Assembly: GCF_023100725.1 (NCBI RefSeq)
Contig: NZ_CP095501.1
Span: 2,852,001-2,916,000, forward strand
DNA length: 64,000 bases
Direction of reading: 5' to 3'
From: Arthrobacter antioxidans
GTDB lineage: Bacteria > Actinomycetota > Actinomycetes > Actinomycetales > Micrococcaceae
The position numbers and the translations under genes were made by a program. Below are positions 50,025 through 62,955 of the stretch, one piece after another. The notes beneath the pieces are model-generated. The model did not search any database, was not told where the DNA came from, and worked only from the letters and a program-made list of their open reading frames with translations. Within the stretch, counting starts at the first letter, position 1; every line of letters begins with the position of its first letter.

Positions 50025-52333
50025 GCTGCGTCCTCCTGGACCAGTAGTGCTGCAGGGAAGGTGGAGAAGAGGTCGGCCGCCCTGACGGTCCCGCCGCTCA
50101 CCGAGGCGCCGGTGAGGGCGCAGGTGTAGCGGCCCTCGGGGAGCTCGAGCGTGGTGTCGCCCCAGCCCTCGCCCTGCGCGAGCGTGTAGGGCAGGCGCGT
50201 GATCAGGGTGACCGCCCCTCCGCGGTCGAACGCGAAGACGTGGTCCGCTGCCTCACCCGAGGACGTGATCGCCGTGTAGCCGGTGAACAGCTCGGGGCGG
50301 TCGCGGCGCAGCTTGAGGGCGCGGGTGACGACGAGCAGCTTCGCGTGGGCGTCCTCACCCACCGGGGGCAGCGCACCGAAGTCGATGTCCGTCAGTACCT
50401 GCCGGCGCGCGTCGTAGTCCACCTCGCGGCGGTTGTCGGGGTCCACGAGGGACGTGTCCCAGAACTCGGTCCCCTGGTAGATGTCCGGAACCCCCGGCAT
50501 GGTGAGCTGGAGCAGCTTCAGGCCGATCGAGTTGGACCAGCCGGCCTGCTGGATCCGGTCGACGAGACCCGAGATCAGCGACACCACGGCGGCGTCGTCG
50601 AAGGCGGCGTCGACGGCGTCGTGCATGCCGCGTTCGAACCCTTCGTCCGGCGCGGTCCAGTGGGTGCTGGAATCGGCCTCGCGCGATGCCTTCTCGGCGT
50701 AGGCGTGGGCCCGTTCCCTGCTGAGCGGCCAGGCCCCGATGAGCGACTGCCACAGCAGGGGCGCGAACGTCGGGTCCTTGATGGGGGCGAGCTCCTCGAG
50801 CCGGCCGAGGAGGCCCGTCCACTCACCCGCGAGCTCCGACAGGACGGAGATGCGTGACCGCGTGTCCTCGCTGCGCTTGGTGTCGTGCGTGCTGAGGGTC
50901 GTCATGGCCAGCGGGCTCTCGGCCTGCCGTTCGAGCAGGCGGCGGTGCAGTTCCAGCGGATCGATGGAGAAGATGGACGGGTCGGCCCCGACCTCGTTCA
51001 GCGAGACGAGCCGGGAGTACCGGTAGAACGCGGTGTCCTCCACGCCCTTGGCCATCACCATGCCGGAGGTCTGCTGGAAGCGCCGGGCCAGTTCGGTGAG
51101 CTCCCCCGGACCCTCGAGGAACGGGTTCAGGAGCGGGTGGAGCGCGGCGAGGGTGTCCGCGAGGTCGGGGCGGCGCACCTGGGCGTCCCGCACGGCGTCC
51201 GCGAGGTACTCGGCACCGCCGGGGAGGTAGCTGCGGTACACGGGGAAGCAGGTCAGGAGTTCGGCGATCGCGTCGGCCGCGGCGTCGGCGTCCAGGCCCG
51301 CAGACGCGGGGACGAGCCGCGCGAGCCGCAGCACCTCGGAGCGGAGGATGCCGTCGGCGATGCCGCGCTTGGTCCCGTGGATCATCTCGTGGAACGGCGC
51401 CACCGGCACGGACTGCGTGAGCTCGTGCTCCCCTGCCGGGTCGGTGAACAGCCGGTCGATGTCCGCGAGGGCGTCGTACCCGGTGGTTCCCTCGGTCGCC
51501 CAGTCGGTGGGGAGCTTCTCCCCCGGCTCGAGGATCTTCTCCACGAGGACGTAGGCACCGCCGGTCAGGGTGCGGAGGTCCTCGAGGTAGCCCTTCGGAT
51601 CGGCGAGACCGTCGGGGTGGTCGATGCGCAGGCCGTCGACGAGCCCCTCGTCGAACCACCGCTTCACCTCGCTGTGGCTCTCCTGGAACACCCACGGCAC
51701 CTCGACGCGCAGGCCCGCGAGGGTGTTCACGCCGAAGAACCGCCGGTAGTTGAGCTCCGCATCGGCGCGACGCCAGTTCACCAGTTCGTAGTGCTGGCGG
51801 GCGTGGACCTCCGCCCCCGTGTCACCGGGGTGGGCCGTGCCCTCCGCGATGGGGAACCGGTTGTCGTAGTAGCGCAGTTCGCCGTCGACGACCGCGAGCC
51901 GGTCCAGCTCGTCGTCGCCGTCGCCGAGGACCGGGACGCGGATGCGCCCGCCGTTGGCGTCCCAGTCGACGTCGAACGCCTCCGCCATGCGCGAGCCGCG
52001 ACCCTCCGCCAGGAGCTGCCACCACCATGCGTTGTCGGCGGGGGTCTCGATGCCCATGTGGTTGGGCACGATGTCGACGAGCACGCCCAGTCCCGCCGCC
52101 CGGGCGGCCTCACTGAGGGCAGCGAGGCCGTCCGGACCGCCGCGGTCGGGGTCCACGGTGGCGGGGTCCGTGACGTCGTAGCCGTGCCCGGACCCCTTCT
52201 CCGCCGTGAGGATCGGCGACAGGTACACCCAGTCCACCCCCAGGTCGTGCAGGTACGGCACCAGGGCCGCGGCCCGATGCAGGTCGAACTCGCTCCGGAT
52301 CTGCAGCCGGTAGGTCGATTTCGGTGTCAACAC
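50021..52333 (-). CDS. treY: Malto-oligosyltrehalose synthase
   Basis: A 770-residue GH13 intramolecular transglucosylase that converts the reducing-end alpha-1,4 link of maltodextrin to alpha-1,1. Opening [20 protein letters not shown] is typical. Barrel motifs: [24 protein letters not shown] with nucleophile Asp, [12 protein letters not shown] with acid/base Glu, and [18 protein letters not shown]. It precedes treZ with a 4-nt overlap and follows glgX by 51 bp. The product goes to TreZ. Confidence 0.97.
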   Translation of the reverse strand: MLTPKSTYRLQIRSEFDLHRAAALVPYLHDLGVDWVYLSPILTAEKGSGHGYDVTDPATVDPDRGGPDGLAALSEAARAAGLGVLVDIVPNHMGIETPADNAWWWQLLAEGRGSRMAEAFDVDWDANGGRIRVPVLGDGDDELDRLAVVDGELRYYDNRFPIAEGTAHPGDTGAEVHARQHYELVNWRRADAELNYRRFFGVNTLAGLRVEVPWVFQESHSEVKRWFDEGLVDGLRIDHPDGLADPKGYLEDLRTLTGGAYVLVEKILEPGEKLPTDWATEGTTGYDALADIDRLFTDPAGEHELTQSVPVAPFHEMIHGTKRGIADGILRSEVLRLARLVPASAGLDADAAADAIAELLTCFPVYRSYLPGGAEYLADAVRDAQVRRPDLADTLAALHPLLNPFLEGPGELTELARRFQQTSGMVMAKGVEDTAFYRYSRLVSLNEVGADPSIFSIDPLELHRRLLERQAESPLAMTTLSTHDTKRSEDTRSRISVLSELAGEWTGLLGRLEELAPIKDPTFAPLLWQSLIGAWPLSRERAHAYAEKASREADSSTHWTAPDEGFERGMHDAVDAAFDDAAVVSLISGLVDRIQQAGWSNSIGLKLLQLTMPGVPDIYQGTEFWDTSLVDPDNRREVDYDARRQVLTDIDFGALPPVGEDAHAKLLVVTRALKLRRDRPELFTGYTAITSSGEAADHVFAFDRGGAVTLITRLPYTLAQGEGWGDTTLELPEGRYTCALTGASVSGGTVRAADLFSTFPAALLVQEDAA

Positions 52334-52384
52334 GTGGGGGGTCCTCCTGGGACGGTGGGGTTGGGTGTACCTGTCGGGGTCGTG

Positions 52385-54571
<2,187 letters not shown>

Positions 54572-54709
54572 GAGTTCTCCTTGTATCTTCTGCCGTGGCC
54601 GCCTCCATGGGCGGTCACGGTGTTGCTCGCAGGCGTCGGGGGATGCCCCGCGTGCCTGCTTCATGCATAGCGCATTCGGATGTCCGCGCGGTTGACTGCG
54701 TCGGTCGCC

Positions 54710-56272
54710 TTACGTAGTTGCGGCTAGGCGACGCTCCTCCACGAGGTCCGCGACCACGGCGCGGATGGGTCCGGGCAGGCCGGAGACCACCACGGGTCCG
54801 GAGCGGGCAGCGAGCTGCCCGGCCCGTCCGTGGATCAGGGCTCCTGCCGCGGCGATCGCCGCCCAGAGGTCTGTGGGCGCCACGCCGACGCGGTCCGCCG
54901 CGCCGTCGTCCTCGGCGAGCGTCGCCGTGAGCGCGCCGAGGATGCCGGCGAGCGTGTCCCCGGACCCTGCGGTGGAGAGCCACGGCGTCGCGTCGGCCTG
55001 GACGAACAGGGCACCGGAGGGTGCGGCGACGACGGTCGTGTACCCCTTGAGCAGCACCGTGGCGCCCGTGCTCTCGGCGGCACGCAGCGCGAAGTGCGCG
55101 GGTTCCGCCTCGATGTCGGCCCGCTCGACGTCGACACCGCGGGCTGCGAGCAGCTCGCGCAGCTCCCCCGCATGCGGCGTGAGGATGACCTGCGGTCCCA
55201 CGCGGTCGGGCACCGCGGCGAGCGCTCCCGCGTCCACGACGACGGGCAGTCCCGACGCCATGGCGTCGATGGCCCGCCGGCGCTGGTCGTCGTCGTCCAC
55301 GGCGCCGGGGCCCACGAGCCAGGCCTGCGATTGCGCCTCGGCGATCGATCCCGTCGACGCCACCACCTCGGGGTTCCGCTGGTGGACCAGCGCTGCCACG
55401 GCCTCGGGCCCGAGGTAGCGCACCATCCCGACGCCGGTCGCCAATGCTGCCCCGACGGCGAGGGCGGCCGCTCCCGGGTAGAGCGCGGAACCCGCGGCGA
55501 CGCCGAGCACCCCGCGGGAGTACTTCTGGTCGTGTGCGCCGGGCAGGCGGAGGAGGGCTGCGGCGTCGGAGCCCTGGAGGCTGCGTGCGGCCGGCGTGAA
55601 CCCGGAGAGATCGAGGCCGATGGCGACCACGTTCAGCTCGCCGGCCGCCACGGCGCCGGCGCCGATCAGGAGGCCGGGCTTCGCGGCCCCGAAGGTGACG
55701 GTCGCATCCGCGGCGAGGACGGGCCCGTCCACACGGCCGGTGTCCACGCCGATGCCGCTCGGCACGTCGCAGGCGACGACGATCGTGGACCGGGCGGTGC
55801 GCGGACCGGCCGCCGCGTCGAAGGCCCGGACGAAGTCCGCGGAGGTCCCGCGCAGGCCGCCGCGGGCACCGGTGCCGAGGATCCCGTCGAGGAGGATGTC
55901 GGCGGCGGCCGCATGGGCGGCCAGCGCGGCGATGTCCGCGGCGTCGGCCAGCCGGACGCTCGTCCCGCCGGCGCGCGTGAAGGCCTCCAGCGCCGCGTCG
56001 TGGACGCGGTCCGCCATGAGGACCGCCGTGGCCCCGACACCGCGGCGCAGGAGCCGCTCCCCCGCGTACAGCGCGTCCGCGCCGTTGTTCCCGCTCCCGG
56101 CCAGCACGACGGCGGTGGCGCCGTAGGTGCCGCGGCCGGCGTCGCGCAGGAGTCCGAGGACCACGCCGAACAGGCCGTGGGCAGCCCGCTGCATCAGGGC
56201 GTCACCGTGGCCGGCGTCGAGGAGTGGTGCCTCCGCGGAGCGGATGTCACCGGAGGAGAATGCTTCGAGCAT
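54710..56272 (-). CDS. nnr: Bifunctional NAD(P)H-hydrate epimerase/dehydratase
   Basis: A 520-residue fused repair enzyme. The N-terminal YjeF epimerase domain (about 1-210) has VVLAGSGNNGADALYAGERLL and VVACDVPSGIGVDTG. The C-terminal dehydratase (about 230-520) has KYSRGVLGVAAGSALYPGAA, QVILTPHAGELRELL and STAGSGDTLAGILGAL. It restores hydrated NADH and NADPH using ADP. I place the start at ATG 56272; no clear ribosome-binding site is seen. In many actinobacteria this gene is followed directly by alr; here a block of about 16.7 kb lies between them. Confidence 0.94.
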   Translation of the reverse strand: MLEAFSSGDIRSAEAPLLDAGHGDALMQRAAHGLFGVVLGLLRDAGRGTYGATAVVLAGSGNNGADALYAGERLLRRGVGATAVLMADRVHDAALEAFTRAGGTSVRLADAADIAALAAHAAAADILLDGILGTGARGGLRGTSADFVRAFDAAAGPRTARSTIVVACDVPSGIGVDTGRVDGPVLAADATVTFGAAKPGLLIGAGAVAAGELNVVAIGLDLSGFTPAARSLQGSDAAALLRLPGAHDQKYSRGVLGVAAGSALYPGAAALAVGAALATGVGMVRYLGPEAVAALVHQRNPEVVASTGSIAEAQSQAWLVGPGAVDDDDQRRRAIDAMASGLPVVVDAGALAAVPDRVGPQVILTPHAGELRELLAARGVDVERADIEAEPAHFALRAAESTGATVLLKGYTTVVAAPSGALFVQADATPWLSTAGSGDTLAGILGALTATLAEDDGAADRVGVAPTDLWAAIAAAGALIHGRAGQLAARSGPVVVSGLPGPIRAVVADLVEERRLAATT

Positions 56273-56316
56273 ATGGTCGAGCTTAGCGGTAAGCCGGGCG
56301 ATAATCAGCAAGGTTA

Positions 56317-56688
56317 CTATTGTTGACCTGCCGCTGGGACGCCCTCGGCCACGACCATGGCGGTGGCGAGGCCGCCGTCGTGGCTGATGGACAGATGCCA
56401 CGTCCGGACGCCCCGGGCGCGCGCGACCTCGGCCACGGTCCCGTCGACGACCACGGACGGCGCGCCGGTCTCGTCGACCGCGATGGTGCAGTGCTGCCAG
56501 TTCATGCCCACCGGGGCACCGACCGCCTTCGCGACGGCCTCCTTGGCCGCGAAGCGGGCGGCGAGGGACCGGGTGTTCAGGTGGCGCTCGGCGGGCACGA
56601 ACAGCCGCTCGAGGAGCGCCGGGGTGCGTTCGAGCTGCTGCCGGAAGCGTTCCACGTCAACGACGTCGACGCCGATGCCGACGATCAC
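56317..56688 (-). CDS. acpS: Holo-[acyl-carrier-protein] synthase
   Basis: A 123-residue 4'-phosphopantetheinyl transferase that activates acyl carrier protein with Co[21 protein letters not shown] supplies the Mg-binding Asp, and [13 protein letters not shown] the conserved Glu and Lys. [19 protein letters not shown] ends the fold. It lies between glmS and nnr, 44 bp from the latter, in a conserved actinobacterial order. Confidence 0.96.
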   Translation of the reverse strand: MIVGIGVDVVDVERFRQQLERTPALLERLFVPAERHLNTRSLAARFAAKEAVAKAVGAPVGMNWQHCTIAVDETGAPSVVVDGTVAEVARARGVRTWHLSISHDGGLATAMVVAEGVPAAGQQ

Positions 56689-56742
56689 GCCCGCACCCGG
56701 CCGGGTGCCGCCGCGGAGATCCGCGGCGGCACCGGGAGGGGA

Positions 56743-58683
56743 CTACTCAACCGTGACCGACTTCGCCAGGTTGCGGGGCTGGTCGACGTCGTAGCCCTTG
56801 GCACTGGCGAGGGCCAGCGCGAAGATCTGCAGCGGCACCGTGGTCAGCAGCGGGGCGAGCAGCGTCGGGGACTCCGGCACATAGAACACGTGCTCCGAGT
56901 ACGCCTCGACCGAGGTGTCGCCCTCCTCCGCGATGACGATCGTCACGGCGCCGCGTGCGCGGATCTCCTGGACGTTGGACACCACCTTGGCATGCAGGGA
57001 GTCGCGGCCGTTCGGGGACGGCATCACCACGACGACCGGCTGGCCCTCCTCGATCAGGGCGATCGGGCCGTGCTTGAGCTCGCCCGCGGCGAAGCCCTCG
57101 GCGTGGATGTAGGCCAGTTCCTTGAGTTTCAGGGCCCCCTCCATCGCCACGGGGAAGCCCACGTGGCGGCCGAGGAACAGCACCGACTTGGCATTGGCCA
57201 TGTCCGCGCCGAGCTGCTTGATCTTGTCGGCGTCGTCGAGGATGGACTGGATCTTGGCCGGGATGGTCGAGAGGTCCGTGAGGACGTCGGCGATCTCGTC
57301 GCGGTACTTGTTGCCGCGCAGCTGGGCGAGGTACAGGCCCAGCAGGTACGCGGCGGTGATCTGCGCGAGGAAGGCCTTCGTCGAGGCGACGGCGATCTCC
57401 GGGCCGGCGTGCGTGTACAGCACGGCGTCCGACTCCCGCGGGATCGTGGAGCCGTTGGTGTTACAGATCGCCACGACCTTGGCGCCCTGCTCCCGGGCGT
57501 AGCGGACCGCCATGAGGGTGTCCATGGTCTCGCCGGACTGGGAGATCGCGACCACGAGGGTCTTCTCGTTCACGATCGGGTCGCGGTAGCGGAACTCGTG
57601 GGACAGCTCCACCTCGGTGGGGATGCGGCACCAGTGCTCGATGGCGTACTTGGCCACCTGGCCCGCGTAGGCCGACGTGCCGCAGGCGAGGACCACGATC
57701 TTGTCGACCGAGCGCAGGATCGTCTCGTCGATGCGCAGTTCGTCGAGCATCAGGTTGCCGCCGACGTCGGAACGGCCGAGGAGGGTCTGACCGACGGCGT
57801 CGGGCTGGTCGTGGATCTCCTTCTCCATGAAGGAGTCGAAGCCGCCCTTCTCGGCGGCGGCGGCGTCCCAGCTGACGTGGAACTCCGTGCCCTCGGCGGG
57901 GGCGCCGAAGAAGTCGGTGATGGTGACGTCGTCGGGCGTGATGGTGACGATCTGGTCCTGGCCGAGCTCGACGGCGCGGCGCGTGAAGTCGATGAAGCCG
58001 GAGACGTCGGACCCGAGGAAGTTCTCCCCGTCGCCGAGCCCCACCACGAGCGGTGAGTTGCGGCGGCCGGCGGCGACGACGCCGGGCTGGTCCTGGTGGA
58101 TGGCGAGGAGCGTGAACGCCCCTTCGAGGCGCTGGCACGCCTGCTGCAGGGCGAGGGTCAGGAGGTCGCCCTCGGCGCCGCTCTCGACGAGCCCGCGGTA
58201 CAGGTGGCCCACGAGCCCGGCGGCGACCTCGGTGTCGGTGTCCGAGATGAAGGTCAGGCCCTCACCGGTCAGCTCGGCCTTGAGCTCGGCGTAGTTCTCG
58301 ATGATGCCGTTGTGGATGAGCGCGAGCCGGTCGCCGTCGGCGAGGTGCGGGTGCGCGTTCTGGTCGGTCGGCCCGCCGTGGGTGGCCCACCGCGTGTGCC
58401 CGATCCCGGTCAGCGAGCGCGGCAGCGGGTCCGCTGCCAGCTCCCCGACGAGGTTCGTCAGCTTGCCCGCCTTCTTGCGGGACTCGATGCCGTCGGAGGT
58501 GATCACTGCCACCCCGGCGGAATCGTACCCGCGGTACTCGAGGCGCCTGAGGCCCTCCATGACGACGTCGAGCGCGCCGTGCTGCGCTTCGGACGATTCC
58601 TGATCGAACGCCGGGGCGACAGAGTCGAGCGCCGATGTTCCCTGGCCGCGGTCCCGGCCTACATATCCCACGATTCCACACAT
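56743..58683 (-). CDS. glmS: Glucosamine-fructose-6-phosphate aminotransferase
   Basis: A 646-residue enzyme making glucosamine 6-phosphate from fructose 6-phosphate and glutamine for the cell wall. The start ATG 58683 gives [13 protein letters not shown], where Cys2 becomes the N-terminal nucleophile of the glutaminase domain. [19 protein letters not shown] lies in that domain. Two SIS domains follow ([19 protein letters not shown]), with the C-terminal KSVTVE. A TACGCT at -10 ends 7 nt before the ATG, suggesting a leaderless message; no glmS ribozyme fits. Confidence 0.97.
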   Translation of the reverse strand: MCGIVGYVGRDRGQGTSALDSVAPAFDQESSEAQHGALDVVMEGLRRLEYRGYDSAGVAVITSDGIESRKKAGKLTNLVGELAADPLPRSLTGIGHTRWATHGGPTDQNAHPHLADGDRLALIHNGIIENYAELKAELTGEGLTFISDTDTEVAAGLVGHLYRGLVESGAEGDLLTLALQQACQRLEGAFTLLAIHQDQPGVVAAGRRNSPLVVGLGDGENFLGSDVSGFIDFTRRAVELGQDQIVTITPDDVTITDFFGAPAEGTEFHVSWDAAAAEKGGFDSFMEKEIHDQPDAVGQTLLGRSDVGGNLMLDELRIDETILRSVDKIVVLACGTSAYAGQVAKYAIEHWCRIPTEVELSHEFRYRDPIVNEKTLVVAISQSGETMDTLMAVRYAREQGAKVVAICNTNGSTIPRESDAVLYTHAGPEIAVASTKAFLAQITAAYLLGLYLAQLRGNKYRDEIADVLTDLSTIPAKIQSILDDADKIKQLGADMANAKSVLFLGRHVGFPVAMEGALKLKELAYIHAEGFAAGELKHGPIALIEEGQPVVVVMPSPNGRDSLHAKVVSNVQEIRARGAVTIVIAEEGDTSVEAYSEHVFYVPESPTLLAPLLTTVPLQIFALALASAKGYDVDQPRNLAKSVTVE

Positions 58684-58690
58684 GACACCT

Positions 58691-58731
58691 AGCGTACCGG
58701 TGGCCGTGTTTGTTAATGCGCAGGCCACCGG
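58691..58731. promoter_or_regulatory. glmS -10 element and 9-bp inverted repeat in the glmS-coaA interval
   Basis: On the minus strand TACGCT (58696-58691) is a good -10 for glmS. Next to it, CCGGTGGCC (58697-58705) and GGCCACCGG (58723-58731) are perfect inverted arms around an AT-richer 17-nt loop, a possible operator between the two divergent genes. Confidence 0.5.
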
Positions 58732-58744
58732 GCAGAATCGTCAG

Positions 58745-59722
58745 GTGAGTGACAGAGGCACGGGGACGCAGCAGGCCATCGGTGCCGAATCCTTCACCCC
58801 CTTCGTCGAACTCGACCGCCAGATGTGGTCGCGCCTGTCCCACGAGATCAGGAGTCCCCTGAACGTCGAGGACGTCCAGCGGCTGCGCGGCCTGGGTGAT
58901 GCCCTGAACCTCGACGAGGTGCGCGAGGTCTACCTCCCCCTCTCCCGCCTGCTGAACCTCTACACGGCGGCGGCCGGCCAGCTCCACGCGGCCACCAACA
59001 CGTTCCTCGGGGAGAGCACCACGCGCACGCCCTTCGTGATCGGCGTCGCCGGCTCCGTGGCGGTGGGCAAGTCGACGACGGCGAGGGTGCTGCGCGAGCT
59101 CCTGCGGCGCTGGCCGGACACTCCCGATGTGGCGCTGATCACCACGGACGGCTTCCTGTACCCGAACGCGGAGCTCGAGCGGCGTGGCCTCATGCAGCGC
59201 AAGGGCTTCCCCGAGTCCTACGACCGCCGGCGGCTCCTGCGCTTCGTCAGCGAGGTCAAGAGCGGTGCCGCCGAGGTGCGCGCCCCCTCGTACTCGCACC
59301 TCACCTACGACATCGTGCCGGGCCGCGAGGTGGTGGTCCGCCGCCCCGACGTCCTCATCGTCGAGGGCCTCAACGTCCTGGCCCCGGCGCGCCCGCGGCC
59401 GGACGGCATCACGGGACTCGCGCTGAGCGACTTCTTCGACTTCTCCATCTACGTCGACGCGAAGACCGCCCACATCAAGGAGTGGTACGTCCACCGCTTC
59501 CAGTCGCTGCGCTCCAGCGCGTTCGCCAAGCCGGAGTCCTACTTCCACCGGTACGCCGACCTCAGCGACGAGGAGGCCCGCCGGACGGCGACCAGCATCT
59601 GGGAACGCATCAACGAGCCGAACCTCGTGGCCAACGTCCTGCCCACGCGCGGGCGGGCACAGCTGGTGCTCACCAAGGACGCCGACCACTCCGTGCGCCG
59701 CATGCTCCTGCGGAAGACCTGA
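58745..59722 (+). CDS. coaA: Pantothenate kinase, type I
   Basis: A 325-residue kinase of the first committed step of coenzyme A synthesis. The P-loop is [19 protein letters not shown], with [18 protein letters not shown] and [15 protein letters not shown] following. I use GTG 58745, which gives a normal-length enzyme ([17 protein letters not shown]); an ATG at 58682 would overlap the divergent glmS start. The carboxypeptidase gene starts 2 nt after the stop. Confidence 0.95.
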   Translation: MSDRGTGTQQAIGAESFTPFVELDRQMWSRLSHEIRSPLNVEDVQRLRGLGDALNLDEVREVYLPLSRLLNLYTAAAGQLHAATNTFLGESTTRTPFVIGVAGSVAVGKSTTARVLRELLRRWPDTPDVALITTDGFLYPNAELERRGLMQRKGFPESYDRRRLLRFVSEVKSGAAEVRAPSYSHLTYDIVPGREVVVRRPDVLIVEGLNVLAPARPRPDGITGLALSDFFDFSIYVDAKTAHIKEWYVHRFQSLRSSAFAKPESYFHRYADLSDEEARRTATSIWERINEPNLVANVLPTRGRAQLVLTKDADHSVRRMLLRKT

Positions 59723-59724
59723 CC

Positions 59725-60618
59725 GTGCGCGTCCTGCCGTCGGTGACGCTGGTGGTCCTCGCAGTGACGCTCTCGGCGTGTTCCGGGCCGGGCCCCGCCC
59801 CCGGGTCCCCCTCCGGCGCGGCGTCGGGCGCCACCGCATCCTCGGGAACCACGGCCTCATCGGACACCACAGCCTCATCGGTGCCGGCATCGGACCACGC
59901 CGAGCCCACCGGGAAGGCCACGGATCTCCCCGCCCCGCCCCAGCGCACTCCCGTTCCCGCCGCGAGCGGTCCGGCGACGGCGGCCCCGGCGACGGCATCG
60001 CCCGCACCCCCTGCTCCCGGCGCGACGGCGCACACCGATCCCGGCGCCGTCGACGTCGTCGTGAACAAGCGCAGGCCCCTGACCCCGCTGGACTATGCGC
60101 CCGCGGACCTGCGCCGACCCGCCGTCGCCACACCCACCGGCTTCGACCTCCTGCGCCCCGACGCTGCCACGGCCGTGGAGGAGATGTTCGCAGCGGCCGC
60201 GGCCGACGGCGTGGGCCTGGCCATGGTCAGCGGATACCGTTCCTTCGCGGACCAGGAATCGACCTATGCGTATTGGGTGGGCCAGTACGGCGGCGCGGCG
60301 GGCGCGGACACCGTGTCGGCGCGGCCCGGCTACTCGGAGCACCAGACGGGCCTCGCCTTCGACGTCGCGCAGGCCGACGGCGCCTGCACCCTGGTGCGCT
60401 GCTTCCAGGACACGCCCGCCGGGCAGTGGACGGCGGCCCACGCGGCCGACTTCGGGTTCATCCTCCGCTACCCGTTCGGGTTCCACGAGATCACGGGCTT
60501 CTCGGCGGAATCCTGGCACTTCCGCTACGTGGGCAGGGACGTCTCCCTGGCCATGAAGGCTGCCGGCACCCAGACCCTCGAGGAGCACTTCGGCCTCCCC
60601 CCGGCGCCGTCGTACTGA
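59725..60618 (+). CDS. D-alanyl-D-alanine carboxypeptidase lipoprotein (M15B/VanY-like)
   Basis: A 297-residue exported protein from GTG 59725. The signal peptide MRVLPSVTLVVLAVTLSACSG ends in the lipobox Cys, followed by a long Ala/Ser/Thr/Pro spacer (about residues 22-105) that would reach into the wall. The peptidase domain has SGYRSFADQESTYAYWV, zinc ligands His and Asp in SEHQTGLAFDVAQ, and the His in SAESWHFRYVG. It trims D-Ala from peptidoglycan stems. It follows coaA by 2 nt, which suggests cotranscription. Confidence 0.92.
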   Translation: MRVLPSVTLVVLAVTLSACSGPGPAPGSPSGAASGATASSGTTASSDTTASSVPASDHAEPTGKATDLPAPPQRTPVPAASGPATAAPATASPAPPAPGATAHTDPGAVDVVVNKRRPLTPLDYAPADLRRPAVATPTGFDLLRPDAATAVEEMFAAAAADGVGLAMVSGYRSFADQESTYAYWVGQYGGAAGADTVSARPGYSEHQTGLAFDVAQADGACTLVRCFQDTPAGQWTAAHAADFGFILRYPFGFHEITGFSAESWHFRYVGRDVSLAMKAAGTQTLEEHFGLPPAPSY

Positions 60619-60633
60619 GCCCGGCCCGCCGCC

Positions 60634-61368
60634 TCAGCGGCTCCCCGGCAGGGACACGCCCGTCTCCCCGGCGAGCACGCCGAGCAGCCGGTCCTGGAAC
60701 CCGGGGTCCAGCACGGCGTCGTGCGGCTGCCGCCGCCGGCGGTGGAACCAGTACCCGCCGGTGACGAGCGCCTCGGGGTCCTCCCCCGTGGCCAGCCACA
60801 CCTGGGTCCGGTGGGCGAGATCGAGATCGTCCGGCGCGTCGGGGCCGCCCATCCGCGTGGGGACCCATCCCGGATCCACCGCGTTGCTCAGGACGTCCGG
60901 GCGGAGGCGGGCCAGCGCGGCGGAGAAGGTGGTGAGGAAGAGCTTGCTGTCCCCGTAGTGGCCCGGTGACCTGCCCCGCCAGTCCACGCCGTCCAGGGAC
61001 GGACGCCCGCTGTAGTGCGACCCGCTGCTCAGGTACACGTGGCGCCGCGGGCCCTCGAGCAGGGCGGTCAGGAGGTACGGGGCGATCACGTTGACGGGCA
61101 TGACGGCGGAGCCGCTCCAGACGCCCGCGTTGTGGATCACGGCGTCGAGGGTCTCGCCCGCGTTCAGCTCGGCAGCGATCCGCAGGACCGCCTGCCGGTC
61201 CTCGAAATCCCCCACCACGAGCCCGGCCCCCCGTCCGGTGAGGGGGGCGAGAGCGCCCGCACGGTCCTCGGTGCGGGCATGCACGACGACGTCGTGCCCC
61301 TCCCGCAGGAGGTCTTCGGCCGCTGCCCGGCCGAGGCCTTCGACCGACCCGGTGACCAGCACCCTCAT
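60634..61368 (-). CDS. SDR family oxidoreductase
   Basis: A 244-residue short-chain dehydrogenase. The nucleotide loop is MRVLVTGSVEGLGRAAAEDL, the Asn motif VIHNAGVWSG, the catalytic Ser in YLSSGSHYSG, and the YxxxK pair in HYGDSK. The segment VDPGWVPTRMGG follows the active site. It acts in the cytoplasm with NAD(P). It has features of the retinol-dehydrogenase-like class, but the substrate is unknown. Convergent with the carboxypeptidase gene. Confidence 0.92.
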   Translation of the reverse strand: MRVLVTGSVEGLGRAAAEDLLREGHDVVVHARTEDRAGALAPLTGRGAGLVVGDFEDRQAVLRIAAELNAGETLDAVIHNAGVWSGSAVMPVNVIAPYLLTALLEGPRRHVYLSSGSHYSGRPSLDGVDWRGRSPGHYGDSKLFLTTFSAALARLRPDVLSNAVDPGWVPTRMGGPDAPDDLDLAHRTQVWLATGEDPEALVTGGYWFHRRRRQPHDAVLDPGFQDRLLGVLAGETGVSLPGSR

Positions 61369-61456
61369 GATCGTCCCCCTTCATGGGATAGGGCGTCCGC
61401 TGCGCGCAGCGGGTACTCAGGACCTCACGGTACCGACCCGGCACGGATAGGTGAAC

Positions 61457-61494
61457 GTCACGGGGCGTTTACGCAGCACGCAGGGGACGGAAAC
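61457..61494. promoter_or_regulatory. Partial GlnR-box-like element upstream of narK
   Basis: GTCAC-N6-TTTAC-N6-CGCAG-N6-GAAAC keeps the spacing of the actinobacterial GlnR box (gTnAc-N6-GaAAc twice). The first and last blocks match well, the middle two poorly. It lies about 54 bp before the narK start, and nitrogen control of nitrate uptake is expected. Confidence 0.35.
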
Positions 61495-61547
61495 GCACGC
61501 TCACTAGCGTCGGGGGAATCAGCCACATCAGCCCCTGGAGGACTTCC

Positions 61548-62951
61548 GTGAGCATCGACGAAGCAGCATCTCCCGCGCCGGCTCCCGCACCGGCGGCGAG
61601 CGCGCCCCCGCTGGTCCACCGTCCGGGCCGCTGGATCGACCACTGGGACGCCGAGGACACCGCCCAGTGGAGCGGCGGCGGCAGGTCCATCGCCCGGCGC
61701 AACCTGCAGTGGTCGATCGCGTGCGAGTTCCTCGGCTTCGTGGTCTGGCAGCTGTGGTCGATCGTTGTGGTGTACCTGCCGGCGGCGGGCTTCACCTTCA
61801 CGACGTCGCAGATCTTCTGGCTGATCTCCATGCCGTCCCTCGTCGGGGCGACGCTGCGCATCCCCTACACGTTCATGGTGCCGAGGCTGGGTGGCAGGAA
61901 CTGGACCGTGATCTCCGCCCTGCTCCTGCTGATCCCGACCATCGGGCTCGGACTATGTGTCTCGAACCCCGACACCCCGTTCGCCGTGATGCTCGCCGTG
62001 GCGGCGCTCGCGGGCTTCGGCGGCGGCAACTTCGCGAGCTCGATGGCGAACATCACCTTCTTCTTCCCCGCCCGGGAGAAGGGGTGGGCGCTCGGCCTGA
62101 ACGCGGCGGGCGGCAACCTCGGCGCCGCCGTCGCGCAACTGGTGGTTCCCATCGTCGTCGCCCTCGGCGCCGCCGCCACACTGGACCTGCCCCTCGCCGG
62201 CTGGATCTGGGTGCCCCTGATCCTCGCCGCCGCCTTCGGTGCCTGGAAGTTCATGGACAACCTCTCCAGCGCCCGGAGCGATCTCGCCGGCTCGCTCGCG
62301 GCCGTCCGTGAACCGCACCTGTGGGTCATGGCGCTGCTCTACATCGGGACGTTCGGCTCGTTCATCGGCTTCGCCGGGGTCTTCCCGAAACTGATCGTCG
62401 ATTCCTTCCCCGCCTTCTCCACGATCGCCATGGGCCCGGCGACACTGTCCCTCGCGTTCCTCGGCCCCCTGGTCGGCTCCCTTGCGCGGCCCTTCGGCGG
62501 ACGCCTCGCCGACCGGTTCGGCGGAGCGATGATCACCGTGTGCGCCTTCGCGGTCATGGCGGCGATCTCCCTGGCCGTCGTCTGGACGCTCCCCCTGGCC
62601 GACTTCTGGCTCTTCCTCGGCCTTTTCCTCGTCCTCTTCGCGGCCGCCGGCGCGGGCAACGGGGCGACCTACCGCATGATCCCCGTCATCTTCGCCCGGC
62701 GCGGCGCGGCAGCAGGGGCAGAACTCCGGGAATCGGTGAGCACCGCCCGCAAGTCGGCGGCGGCCCTCGGGCTCATCTCGGCGGTCGGCGCCTACGGAGG
62801 CTTCCTCATCCCCCAGGTCCTCAACGCCTCGAAGGGCGCCTCGGGCAGCTACGACGGCGCGTTCTACGGCTTCGTCGGAGGGTACGTCCTGATGCTCGCC
62901 GTCACCTGGTTCTTCTACCTCCGCCGCTCCTCCACCCTCGGCAAGGTCTGA
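61548..62951 (+). CDS. narK: Nitrate/nitrite transporter (NarK family, MFS)
   Basis: A 467-residue, 12-helix transporter starting at GTG 61548 after CTGGAGGA. Both nitrate signature motifs are present: GFGGGNFASSMANITFFFP (helix 5) and AAGAGNGATYRMIPVIFA (helix 11), as well as an Arg in helix 2. A 45-residue Ala/Pro-rich N-terminal tail precedes the first helix. It brings nitrate in, or exports nitrite, at the cell membrane. The molybdopterin enzyme begins 4 nt after the stop, so both belong to one assimilatory operon. Confidence 0.95.
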   Translation: MSIDEAASPAPAPAPAASAPPLVHRPGRWIDHWDAEDTAQWSGGGRSIARRNLQWSIACEFLGFVVWQLWSIVVVYLPAAGFTFTTSQIFWLISMPSLVGATLRIPYTFMVPRLGGRNWTVISALLLLIPTIGLGLCVSNPDTPFAVMLAVAALAGFGGGNFASSMANITFFFPAREKGWALGLNAAGGNLGAAVAQLVVPIVVALGAAATLDLPLAGWIWVPLILAAAFGAWKFMDNLSSARSDLAGSLAAVREPHLWVMALLYIGTFGSFIGFAGVFPKLIVDSFPAFSTIAMGPATLSLAFLGPLVGSLARPFGGRLADRFGGAMITVCAFAVMAAISLAVVWTLPLADFWLFLGLFLVLFAAAGAGNGATYRMIPVIFARRGAAAGAELRESVSTARKSAAALGLISAVGAYGGFLIPQVLNASKGASGSYDGAFYGFVGGYVLMLAVTWFFYLRRSSTLGKV

Positions 62952-62955
62952 GGCG

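Noticed and set aside
58684..58744. glmS ribozyme/riboswitch
   Set aside because: Too little space upstream of glmS and none of the ribozyme core; the class is mainly firmicute.
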